NCBI RefSeq assembly: GCF_964355755.1
Contig: NC_092679.1
Coordinates: 13,072,932 to 13,136,931, forward strand
Length of the DNA stretch: 64,000 bases
Direction of reading: 5' to 3'
DNA from: Antedon mediterranea
Taxonomy: Eukaryota > Echinodermata > Crinoidea > Comatulida > Antedonidae
Numbering within the stretch: the stretch's first letter is position 1; every line of letters starts with the position of its first letter. The translations under genes and the position numbers were made by a program. The notes under the pieces are model-generated. The model had not been told where the DNA came from. It searched no databases and was given only the letters and a program-made list of their open reading frames with translations. Below, piece after piece: positions 44,194 through 54,720 of the stretch.

Positions 44194-45782
44194 TTATACA
44201 TATTATAAGTTTTGTCGGTAACATTCAAAAATATTATGCAACAGTGTTACGGAATAATGACAATGAATTGGTCTATTATAGTTGTCTGTGATACCTTTTA
44301 TTACATGATTGTACTTGCAACAGGATAGAATGAGGTTTAATCCAGTTATTATTCTTATTATATTAATTTTTTTTTTTTATCTGGGGTGTATTTATTTGAT
44401 TATACATGTTACCATTATTACACCCAAACAAAATAAACGCCTTCCCTGAATAACTAAATGCCCGGACCTTTTATTCGGGTAACTATAGTAAGTTACTTCT
44501 AGCATTCTTAACTGTTGAGCTCGAGTATTTATTCGAATTAACACCCGCTTTGAATAAAAGCCTCCATTCCCTCCAATAGAACATCATGTGGAATAAACGC
44601 TCCGCCACATGCATTTACAAAATAATTGTATCACAACACATTTCATTAATTACCATAATCTACAATTTACCAAGCATTTTGACATAATGTTATCATTTTT
44701 TTATATTAATTGTGCTGTATTTTTTTACATCTAGGTGGTATTTATTTGATTATACATGTTACCATATTATACCCCAAATAAAGATGCCTCCCCTCCCCCT
44801 AAAACCCCTTTTGAACAATAAATGCCCGGGGCGTTTAATCGGATACACATGGCAAGTTACTTCTAGCATTCTGAAAAGAACTGTTGAGCTTGACGTTTAT
44901 ATCAAAATGTTCTCGTGGACAGCAATAACTAGTAGGCGTACTTGAAATTGAAACAATTTAAAGTATCATATTGCATAACATTACTGTCTAAGGATAAGTT
45001 GTGTAGAGATATGTTTTTTGTTTGAAACATTAGTAATAGTATTTTCTGTTCATCTTTTAACCACATTTTCTATTACAATGAATGTAAATATGTATATTTC
45101 AAACAATTTGATACCAAATTTAAGTTTCTACGACCAGTACTTACAGAGATATGAAGATGCCCTGGTATGTGGGTCAAAGGTCAGAAATGGCATTTCTGAT
45201 CATTTTACACTAAAATGCCCCATTAGACGGAATATAAATGCATGCCTTCTGAACATTTTGAGACCAAAATTGACTTGCTGCGACCAGTGGTTGCCGAGAT
45301 ACAAGTACCTTTATTTATTTGTTTATATAACCCTTGACCCTGACCCTTTGACGTTTTGTAACATTTTTCAAAATGTTTTTCATATAACAAAATATATATT
45401 TCAAACAATTTAAAACCAAATTCAAGTGTCTACGACCAGTAGTTACGGAGATAAATACATGCCCTGGGTTGTGGGTCAAAGGTCAGAAATGGCATTTCCG
45501 GTCATTTTAAACTAAAATGTCCCATTAGACTGAATATAAATGTATACCTTCTGATCAATTTGAGACCAAAATTACTTCGCTGTGACCAGTGGTTGTTCAG
45601 ATTTAAGGACATATTGGTGTTTGGTCTTATGACCTTTCACCCTGACCTTTTGACCTTTCGCCACATTTTCAAAATGTGTAACCAAGCCAAAAATGATTGT
45701 TTGACCACCCTAAACCAATTTCTGAAGTCAAATTCTCTGGACCTCAAAGTGCATACGAAAGTTGATCTAGCTACTAGAGTAA

Positions 45783-45848
45783 ATGGATAGTTTCCTCTTC
45801 AAAATCAGACTCCGAAATGTCGAGATCGTACACAATACGTGTTGACAT
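45783..45848 (-). pseudogene. P2X7C-like first exon, copy 2, start
   Basis: The minus strand starts MSTRIVYDLDISESDFEEET then IH before the foldback element. It aligns with the first residues of copy 1 (MSTRIAYDFD...EEET), showing common origin. The reading resumes at 38005 on the other side of the insertion. Confidence 0.6.
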
Positions 45849-45880
45849 CTTGCCGATACAGTACAGTTTGTATACAATAA

Positions 45881-46700
45881 AGCCCCTTTCTCACAGATGT
45901 GTCTGCAATATACCGGTACAGTGCTGGCGTCGTGCCGGTATCGTTACCGGCATATACCCATTCTCATCGGACTATCGTGCCGGAAATATAACCGGTATAT
46001 ACCGGCTTTCTGTGAGAAAGGAGTCGGGCATATTCGGCCAATAAAAAGTCTCTGACAAAATAATTATTGAGGGCGTCCTTTATTGTTATTATTTTAGTCT
46101 AGGGATATATGGCGGCGAATGTTAGGTTACAGATTATTATCTTCCTTTATAGCATATTTATGCAATACATGCTATGTACAGTATATTGTGCATATATTAT
46201 ACAGGTACAGCAATTAATTAGCCGTCAATTGGCAATCTGTAAAACACCTTAGAAGGCTGTACAATTTACAAGGCAACGAAGGCACCAACAAAGAGCTATA
46301 TGGCCTCTCTCTAGGCTAGGCCTGCTATAGATTATGCTACACATTTCTTCTTGTCCCCTTATTTTAAGCAGCTCTCTTATCTCATTATCCCTCCAGTTCG
46401 ACATTATTATTGTTAATTGAATTGAATCGGCGCCAAAGTGATACACTTCTTGACCGCGCAAGGTGTCTGAAGCCTCGACAGGGAACCCCGGAATATAACG
46501 GCGTTACGTTCTCACAGAATGCCCGTCTGGCATTGCGGGGAATATCCCTGGAATATTACTAGGTCTAAAGCAGGTCATGTCGATGCCGGCATGGTGCCGG
46601 CATGATGCAAAGACGACCCGTTCTCACAGAAAACCATACCGGCATGGTAATGGTATATTCCCGCAATATTCCTGGCACTCAGCTCTGTGAGAAAGGGGCT
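45881..46700. mobile_element. PIF/Harbinger-like MITE, 820 bp
   Basis: The ends AGCCCCTTTCTCACAG and CTGTGAGAAAGGGGCT are flanked by TAA (45878-45880 and 46701-46703). A 3-bp TAA duplication with this kind of terminus is typical of PIF/Harbinger. A second inner pair of CTGTGAGAAAG/CTTCTCACAG-like words (about 46011 and 46620) and many CCGGTATA/CCGGCAT palindromes suggest one element inside another. Non-coding. Confidence 0.75.
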
Positions 46701-46750
46701 TAAGAGAGATGCGTCGCGACCAGGTCAGTGCTGCAAGTGTGTTCATCTTA

Positions 46751-46758
46751 TGACGTCA
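46751..46758 (-). promoter_or_regulatory. CRE motif upstream of P2X7C-like copy 2
   Basis: TGACGTCA followed, on the minus strand, by TAAGATGAA, mirroring the site at 35014. In this copy the MITE at 45881 lies between it and the start codon. Confidence 0.4.
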
Positions 46759-47063
46759 CGATTTATCGCCTTGGATTTCCTGCTTCCAAATTCGACTTCG
46801 GAGATATAAACTCCGATGTATGTAAATCATAAAAAATTCATAATATACGCTTATAGAATTTATGTTATCAAAACGTACTAATAAAATCAACATATTCATA
46901 CCCAAATCAGCCAAAAAACGTTATACATCAAATACCATGTTCCATGATCTTTAACACTTAAACGTGTTAATAATTTTGACATTAACACTTAAACGTGTTC
47001 ATTAAGTGTTATCCGAAACGTGTTAATTTTAGCGTTTAAACATTAACACTACTTTTTACAGTG

Positions 47064-47121
47064 TACAATAATACGAGGATGCTTCGCATTTTCCTATCTC
47101 CTCCTACAATAATTGTTTTTA
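47064..47121 (+). repeat. Core C repeat, right half of the interrupted copy
   Basis: CAATAATACGAGGATGCTTC to AATTGTTTTTAA continues the sequence broken at 32962. Together the two halves match 49310-49640. Confidence 0.85.
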
Positions 47122-49309
47122 ACTAGATGGTACGCTCGCGTACCATCTAGTTCGTGCCCACAGATGGTTCTCGAATACATAGTAATTTCAGCGTAAAAAA
47201 ACTGGCGATTTCAAATGTACGTACGGCAGGACTATAAAACATTGTCTTTTACAGAAACAAAAAAATAGACACAGTGATTTATGTAGTCAACCAAAATTAG
47301 CACCTAGAAACTTGTCACAAATGAGTCCAAATTTGTTATTTGGACTCATTTAAACAAACCCAATTTTGTATCTATTAGAGTTTAGGGTTTTGTATCTAAC
47401 ATTAGAGTTGAGCGTTGGGGATGAGGATAGGTACAAAGAGGAACAATTTTTTAATATATTCTTTATATTAAATGGTTCTTTAATATATTTCTTTAGTATC
47501 CACTCTCAGTAACGAAATATTTTTTTATAGGCCTATAAATAATATACCACTAAATAGAGTAAAACATTTCCGATTTAATACTTTATTAAAACTGTCACTG
47601 TCTCATGGTCGATTGAAATAGTAAAGTACATTTAAAGACCACTAATACGTTTATATTTTTGTAATTATTAATTAATACAAACGTTGAGAAACAACCGACA
47701 GTAATAAAGTATTATATTATTATGTGTTTAATCTAAAAGTAGGGGCTACCCACACTCACAGTGATAAAGTTTATTAGTATATTTGTTTATATTATATTTA
47801 ACAGTACTAACACACTTTTGATTCAAATGGCGATCAAAAGTGGTTAATACCTATTTGCAGTATTGTATAGCATTACAATACTATTTCTGTTTATTCTCCA
47901 AGGGTCTATAAATTTACCTACTTGTGTTAAACCATGGAGGTATGCAAGTATGGTTAAACCAAATAATTTGGAATGTTCCATTCATTGCAAATCAATACAT
48001 TTGCATAAACGTATATTAAATCTATCAAAATAGTATTTTTTAAAGAAAATCGGCCTGTCTTCAACATTATGATACTGTACTCGAGCTGTTCAACCGGTTT
48101 TCAGCTATTAAAAACAATTATCGTAGGAGGAGAAAAATGCGAAGCCTCCTCGCATTTTTGTGGCGGGTATTTTTCAAGATGGACATCCATTAGACAGTGT
48201 ATACCACGATCGGAAAACACCCCTATTTGGGGCAAATCGTTGAACCTAAATTCGTTTTAATCGTCAATAACTAATTATCGAACTCAATTTAATTAGTAAA
48301 CAGGGTTACATCAGGCGGTTAAAATCAGTACCGAAAGTACGAACCAACTTTATATACCATCGAGTAAACATTCTAGAAATAACGCGCGATTTACCGAATT
48401 TTGCCCTTACGTAAATTTATATATAGATGACTGAAAACCGGTTGAACAGCTCGAGTACAGCATCATAATGTTGAAGACAGGCCGATTTTCTTTAAAAAAT
48501 ACTATTTTGATAGATTTAATATACGTTTATAGAAATGTATTGATTTGCAATGAATGGAACATTCCAAATTATTGCATACCTCCATGGTTTAACACAAGTA
48601 GGTAAATTTATAGACCCTTGGAGAATAAACAGAAATAGTATTGTAATGCTATACAATACTGCAAATAGGTATTAACCACTTTTGATCGCCATTTGAATCA
48701 AAAGTGTGTTGGTACTACTGTTAGATATAATATAAACAAATATACTAATAAACGTTATCACTGTGAGTGTGGGTAGCTCCTACTTTTAGATTATAAACAC
48801 ATAATAATATAATACTTTATTACTGTCAGTTGTTTCTCAACGTTTGTATTAATTAATAATTACAAAAATAAAAACGTATTAGTGGTCTTTAAATGTACTT
48901 TACTATTTCAATCGACCATGAGACAGTGACAGTTTTAATAAATTATTAAATCGGAAATGTTTTACTCTATTTAGTGGTATATTATTTATAGGCCTATAAA
49001 AAAAATATTTCGTTACTGATTGGATAATAAAGAAATATAAAGAATAATTTAACAAAATTGGGTTTGTTTAAATGAGTTCAAATAACAAATTTCGACTCAT
49101 TTTGTGACAAGTTTCTAGGTGCTAATTTTGGTTGACTACATAAATCATTGTGTCTATTTATTTGTTTCTGTAAACGACAATGTTTTATAGTCCTGCCGTA
49201 CGTACATTTGAAATCGCCAGTTTTTTTACGCTGAAATTACTATGTATTCGAGAACCATCTGTGGGCACGAACTAGATGGTACGCGAGCGAAGCGAGCGTA
49301 CCATCTAGT
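47122..49309. mobile_element. Large foldback repeat with ACTAGATGG hairpin ends
   Basis: Arms of about 1 kb (47122-48105 and 48428-49309) are inverted copies. Each end is itself a hairpin: ACTAGATGGTACGC pairs with GCGTACCATCTAGT, and the right end has GAGCGAAGCGAGC inside. The spacer 48107-48427 is an inverted Core C copy. No coding sequence. A terminal hairpin with CTAG next to the end can occur in Helitron-like elements, but the long arms argue for a foldback. Confidence 0.75.
48107..48427 (-). repeat. Core C repeat, inverted copy in foldback spacer
   Basis: Reverse complement of 49318-49635, from the CGTAGGAGGAG side to TATATAAATTTACG. Confidence 0.85.
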
Positions 49310-49640
49310 CTATATATAAATTTACGTAAGGGCAAAATTCGGTAAATCGCGCGTTATTTCTAGAATGTTTACTCGATGGTATATAAAGTTGGTTCGTACT
49401 GTCGGTACTGATTTTAACCACCTGATGTAACCCTGTTTACTAATTAAATTGAGTTCGATAATTAGTTATTGACGATTAAAACGAATTTAGGTTCAACGAT
49501 GTGCCCCAAATAGGGGTGTTTTTCGATCGTGGTATACACTGTCTAATGGATGTCCGTCTTGAAAAATACCCGCAGACAATAATACGAGGATGCTTCGCAT
49601 TTTCCTATCTCCTCCTACGATAATTGTTTTTAATGGCTGA
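49310..49640 (+). repeat. Core C repeat, intact copy (unfilled site)
   Basis: Runs uninterrupted through AATACCCGCAGACAATAATA, the site where the copy at 32690-47121 carries the 14.1-kb element. Serves as an internal empty-site control. Confidence 0.85.
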
Positions 49641-49772
49641 AAACCGGTTGAACAGCTCGAGTACAGCATCATAATGTTGAAGACAGGCCGATTTTCTTAA
49701 AAAAATACTATTTTGATAGATTTAATATACGTTTATACAAATGTATTGATTTGCGATGAATGGAACATTCCA
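49636..49772 (+). repeat. Truncated foldback-arm copy
   Basis: GGCTGAAAACCGGTTGAACA to GAATGGAACATTCCAA repeats 48430-48565, then similarity stops. Confidence 0.75.
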
Positions 49773-50499
49773 ATCTCTGTTCCACAAGTGTCTATTCCCT
49801 CAGGCGTCGTAAAGGCAAGTACTGTATACTTATAACAGAAATTCGATCCATTTTTTTTCAATCTGTGCTGCAGTGGTTGGATATACATTTTTTTTTAAAC
49901 GGATAATGAGCTAGAGTTTTCACTCGCCGTATATTATGTACAAATCTTTATTATTGCAATTAAACCACCCACATCATCACCCTTCCCTCACTGGCATGAG
50001 TAGCGTTGTAAAACCAGTAGAGGATAGGCCTACGGTGCATCACGTGCCCTAAACGCAGAACAACTTTGGTGGGTAGGATAGGAACCAACTTAAGTATGAA
50101 TTGGCTCTAAGAAACAATTGAAAACCATTAAGTTGAGTTAGATAATTTAATATTTATTGACGATTAAATCGAATTTATGATTTTCCCCGAATAGAGGTGG
50201 TTTTCACAAATTGTTTTACATTATATAAATATATACACGTCGTAGTGATGTATCGTTACATGTACTGTACTATTTCAATCGACTTGGACGGTGATAGTTT
50301 CAACAAAGTATTACATCGCAATGTTTTACTGTGTTTAGTGGTATATTATTTGTAAAACATGAAAACAATTAATATTTCGTTACTAAATAGATAAAGAATA
50401 TATTTAAAAATTGTTCCTCTTTGCACCCATCCTCTTCCCCATCCCTCAACCCTAATGTTACATACAAAACACAAATTAAGTTTGTTTAAATTTGACTTA
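49773..50499. other. Intron 9 spacer, no gene
   Basis: A diverged partial copy of the foldback arm may begin near 50140 (AGTTAGATAATTTAATA, CGATTAAATCGAATTTATGA). No coding signal. Confidence 0.4.
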
Positions 50500-50740
50500 A
50501 ACAATTGGTCTCATTTTGTGACAAGTTTCTCTTTCGGAAGTAATTCCCGGTGTGCTAATTTTAGTTGAGTACACATAAATCACATTGTCTATTTTCGTTC
50601 CTGTAAACGACATGTATTTGTCCTGCGGTACGTACATTTGAAATCGCCATTTTTTTAACACTGAAATTATTATGTATTCGAGAACCATCTGTGGGCACGA
50701 CCTAGATGGTGCGCGAGCGAAGCGAGCGTACCATCTAGTA
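50500..50740 (+). repeat. Diverged foldback-arm end
   Basis: Matches 49090-49309 with substitutions and ends in the same hairpin (TAGATGGTGCGCGAGCG, AAGCGAGCGTACCATCTAGT). Confidence 0.8.
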
Positions 50741-50874
50741 CTTACAATTGTGCCTATCACCTGACCTTTCGAAATGGTAATGATGCCATCTGCAGAGTTT
50801 CAGCTTTTATAAGCTTGAATGATTCCCTCTGGAAATTTCATATTTGATAGCCTTTTGGTACAGAGGTAATTTTT

Positions 50875-50918
50875 AGTCGCGTGGAAGCGACTCTATAGTT
50901 CACTATGTCGGTCGGTCG

Positions 50919-50969
<51 letters not shown>

Positions 50970-51660
50970 GGTCCGGTATCACTATGCGTTTTATCGCTTT
51001 CTGACCTTATCTTGATATCAGTTTAATCTAGCTAGGTCAATTTTTCACAGTATATTCCTTATGGCCAGGAATCAATGTGGTTATGTTTTCACGGTGCGCT
51101 ATAAAAAATTACGCGGTCTACGCACGATTTAACAAAATCACGTTTGTAATCATATCTTCACAACCATGAATCACAATTAAATAAAATTTGTTACTCATAA
51201 ATTTCAGGGCATAAATCATCATATGGCAATACAATTACGTGCGTAGCGCATGTAACGCATGCGTACGCGCGCTTAACATTTTCAAAATTAATTTTCGATG
51301 AAATAAGAGTACATTTCAGGCAATTTTAAGCGTTTACAAAATTGCCATGAGTGCGCATATTTTTGCGCGCGCACTGCGCGTTAAATGTTATTGCGCACTC
51401 TTTTTGCCCGATTTCTGTTTTCTTGACTTACTTTTCAACTCGAAATTACGTTATACGAGCACGTCGAAAGTGACAGGCTACGCACGTGTAAATTAAAAAA
51501 AAATAAATGTTTTTAAACATTTCAATATTTTTAAACATGTTCAGTAATTTCGGTCAGTATAGTTCACTATGTCGGTCGGTCGGTCTCTCTCTCTGTCTGT
51601 CGGTCTGTCTGTCGGTCTGTCTGTCGGTCCGGTATCACTATGCATTGTAGCACGCGACTT
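50875..51660 (+). mobile_element. R1 repeat, copy 3
   Basis: AGTCGCGTGGAAGCGACT at the left and AGCACGCGACT at the right, with a long GTCTGTCTGTCTG run at the left and GGTCGGTCGGTC/GTCTGTCGG runs at the right. Body as in 20110-20800. The two end motifs form the short TIR. Possible target TTTTA/TTAA not resolved. Confidence 0.75.
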
Positions 51661-51900
51661 AATGGCTGTTGGCTCTTTTTAGTCATAATTTAGTAAATCT
51701 TTTGTTTACAAACTTTTTATATAGCCTATGACCATCTCCATAGCAAGGTGCACATTTTAAACGGATCGGATTGCAGACGGCGGCATGCATTATGGACACA
51801 TTTTTTGTGTTTTCCTTTTATATATATATAGCTAGATTATTTTACAATATTGAGCAATTTAAAAAAAATAAATAATATCTTTTTTTATTTTTACATAAAG

Positions 51901-51991
51901 TTGCAACCACGACCAACCTCTAATGGACGAAAGTGTTCAACAAATCATGCGGTTGACTGTGCGATAAAAAGAAGTGATGTTTATGTTACAG
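51901..51991 (+). CDS. IL-17R-like exon 10
   Basis: A TTTACATAAAG acceptor, 91 nt, phase 0 to 1, GTACAC donor. Encodes LQPRPTSNGRKCSTNHAVDC then AIKRSDVYVT. Joined to exon 9 it gives FYYVELQPRP followed by a two-cysteine cluster, like the V-x-IQPFFSSC...C end of the IL-17RA ectodomain. It is placed by frame and this motif, at the far side of the 19.5-kb transposon-filled intron. Confidence 0.65.
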
Positions 51992-52079
51992 GTACACAGC
52001 TTCATCTTTTATATTAAGAGTATTACTAAATATACTATTTAGTACAAACAGTAGTGAAGAAGTACAAAAGATGAGTATA

Positions 52080-53425
52080 AAGCATAGTGAAACATGGTCT
52101 ATAGGGCATGATAGAAGAGTTACATAGAGTATGATGGAAGCGTATAATAGCATGATGGAAGTGTTACATAGAGCATGATGGAAGAGTATAGCTGAGCATG
52201 ATGGAAGAGAATAGAGCATGATGAAAAAGTATAGAGCATAATGGAAGAGAATAGAGCATGATGGAAGAGTATAGCTGAGCATGATAAAAATGTATGATGG
52301 AAGAGAATAGAAAATTATGAAAAGTGAATAGAGCATGATGGAAGTGTATAGAGGATGTTGGAAGTGTATAGAGTATGATGGAAGTGTATAGAGCATGATG
52401 GAAGTGTATAGAGCATGATGAAAGAGTATTGAACATTATGGAAGAGAATAGAGCACAATGAACGAGTATAGAGCATGATGTAAGAGTATAGATCATGATG
52501 GAAGTGTACAGAGCATGATAGAAGAGTATAGAGCATGATGACATGTTACATAGAGCATGATGGAAGCGTATAGAGCATGATGGAAGTGTATAGAGCATGA
52601 TAGAAGAGTATAGAGCATGATGACATGTTACATAGAGCATGATGGAAGCGTATAGAGCATGATGGAAGTGTATAGAGCATGATGGAAGAGTATAGCTGAG
52701 CATGATGAAAGAGAATAGAGCATGATGGAAGAGAATAGAGCATGATGGAAGAGAATAGAGCATGATGGAAGAGAATAGAGCATGATGGAAGCGTATAGAG
52801 CATGATGGAAGTGTATAGAGCATGATGGAAGAGTATAGCTGAGCATGATGAAAGAGAATAGAGCATGATGGAAGAGAATAGAGCATGATTGAAGAGAATA
52901 GAGCATGATGGAAGAGAATAGAGCATGATGAAAGAGTATAGAGCATGATGAAAGAGAATAGAGCATGATGAAAGAGTATAGAGCATGATGAAAGAGTATA
53001 AAGCATGATGGAAGAGAATATAGCATGATGAAAGAGAATAGAGCATGATGGAAGAGAATAGAGCATGATGGAAGAAAATAGAGCATGATGGAAGAGTATA
53101 AAGCATGATGGAAGAGAATAGAGCATGATGGAAGAGAATAGAGCATGATGAAAGAGTAGAGAACATGATGAAAGAGAATAGAGCATGATGGATTAGAATA
53201 GAGCATGATGAAAGAGTAGAGAGCATGATGAAAAAGAATAGAACATGATCGAAGAGAATAGAGCATGATGAAAGAGAATAGAACATGATGAAAGAGTGTA
53301 AAGCATGATGGAAGAGAATAGAGCATGATGGAAGAGAATAGAGCATGATGGAAAAGAATAGAACATGATGGAAGAGTATAAAGCATTATGAAAGAGTATA
53401 GAGCATGATGAAAGAGTTTAGAGCA
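52080..53425 (+). repeat. 20-bp minisatellite, about 1.35 kb
   Basis: The unit is close to ATAGAGCATGATGGAAGAGA, with variants (AAAGAG, AAGCGT, AAGTGT) and occasional longer units (AGTATAGCTGAGCATGATGG, ACATGTTACATAGAGCATGA). Higher-order blocks of about 160 bases repeat at 52545-52860. Lies just after IL-17R-like exon 10. Confidence 0.96.
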
Positions 53426-54720
53426 TGATGGTATACAAATAATGAATGTTTATGAGTGTAATAGTACAAATAATGGCATGAGATGAATGGTGAAATGTTA
53501 TATATAACCATTGATCATTCACCAAAAAACATTATTTGTACCATTACACGAATATAAAACATATATATCTAAATAGATTCCTGTCATTTGAATCGAATAA
53601 AAGGTAGGCCTAACCAAGGCCTAAATTTGATTCACATTGATTAAAACAGTAACATTTGATTTTTAGTCGCGTGGACGCGACTCAATAGTTCACTAAGTCG
53701 GTCGGTCGGTCGGTCGGTCTGTCTGATTACATATTATTATTTATATGTATTTTAGAAATGCACCTACTTGTTAGGCCCTAGTGTTAATTATGTCAATCCT
53801 AGGCCTAGCAAGGCTAAAACGCCTCTAGGCTATGCCCAAAACTTTAGGCCTAGCTAGGCCTAGGCTGAAAGAAAACAAAACGAAACTTCGACAGGCAACT
53901 AGAAGTCATCCAGGCTAATTATTTTTTTCCTACGATTCCACGTCTTGTAGAGAAGTTCCAGGGGCGGATCCAGCATTGTAGGTTAGAGGGGAGTAGCTTG
54001 CGAGCGGAGCGAGCAACAGTTGTCGGGGTCCAGGGGCCGAGGGCCCTGGAAAAACTTCGGTATCTGACGTTTTCTAGACTGATTTAGGGATTGTTATTTT
54101 ATCGATGAGCATCTCACACACAAAAACAACAGCTCAGTGAATGCAGCTATACAAACTGTAAGGCATAGATTAGACCGCATGTATTTTTTGTCAAGAGGAT
54201 CACAAAACTCGCACTGAATAAATAAGAGTACTATGAAATTATCTCCTGAACACCATGGCCAATGAGATACATCATAAAGATATTTTCCCCCGAACAAATA
54301 ATTAGGCCTACAAAAAGGCTAGGCAGAAAGACCGTCCACGACAGGACATTCTCCGCGAGCTACATGGTAGTGCATGTTTCTCTCTTTTTATCATAATTTA
54401 CCATAAAACGTACATTTAAGACCTGGAATGACATGGCTTAATGTTGTTAAGGTATATATATAAATATATGCATTATTTTTTAAAAACGTCACAAATTGTA
54501 GGGAATGGGTCTTTAAATATTTTTTGTTGAATTTGCCAATTAAATATCACATAATAATTATTTAAATTGGATCGAAGTGCAAGCTGATAAGTTTTAAAAT
54601 TTCATTTGTTTTCACTGCATGGTATTCTTTAATACTTTCTAGTCACCATTAAGGAAATAATCTTAGTAGATGAGTATTCTTAGCAAAGATTAAAGCAGAT
54701 TTAAAACCTAGGCCCAACAC
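53426..54720. other. Repeat fragments, no gene
   Basis: Small inverted repeat around 53450-53550 (AATGTTTTTTGGTGAA-type pairing with CATTATTTGTACCATTACAC). R1 left-end fragment at 53664-53725 (AGTCGCGTGGACGCGACT plus GGTC run). CAGGGGCGGATCCAGCATTG element end at 53950-54060. The remainder is AT-rich and TAGGCCTA-rich. Confidence 0.5.

Larger units (their letters stand above)
38006..45782. mobile_element. Foldback element with ~1.26-kb inverted arms, interrupted by a Gypsy element
   Basis: The left arm 38006-39262 is repeated inverted at 44524-45782, beginning TTACTCTAGTAGCTAGATCA and ending GTTAATTCGAATAAATACTC. The arms are very similar. The right side has an extra tandem piece (44370-44523, like 44735-44890). 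Translations of the arms (long Phe/Leu/Thr-rich frames) occur on both arms only because of the inversion. No transposase found. Without the retroelement it would be about 3.4 kb. Confidence 0.88.
32963..47063. mobile_element. 14.1-kb composite TIR element, TA target duplication
   Basis: The ends are CACTGTAAAAA and its complement TTTTTACAGTG, each flanked by TA. The uninterrupted relative at 49580-49600 reads across the site, which shows this segment is an insertion. Sub-terminal regions share AACACGTTTAAGTG-type words and AAAGATCATGGAACATGGTA in inverted orientation (about 34810 and 46940). TA duplication suggests a Tc1/mariner-like or other TA-targeting group; no DDE catalytic domain was recognised. 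The interior holds nested insertions and P2X7C-like gene pieces. Confidence 0.72.
13642..51991 (+). other. Interleukin-17-receptor-like gene, ectodomain part
   Basis: Ten exons join without frame conflict into about 340 residues. The order of motifs follows the IL-17 receptor A-type ectodomain: NCT-C near the N-terminus, a first FnIII-like domain ending in a VPGNVQYLISIKTLP-type strand, a C-x(n)-C linker, then a second domain beginning PGVWTPSEYEVD and ending YYVELQPRPTS with a cysteine cluster. IL-17 receptors bind IL-17 cytokines at the cell surface and signal through a cytoplasmic SEFIR domain. No transmembrane or SEFIR exon was found before 64000, so the gene is cut by the window or has a distant last part. 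Introns 1 and 9 are swollen by transposons. Confidence 0.75.

Noticed and set aside
52164-53386. Minus-strand open frames of 250-340 codons rich in HHALFSS and LPSCSIL words
   Set aside because: They are read-through of the 20-bp minisatellite; similar frames exist in several phases and no splice, start context or domain supports a protein.
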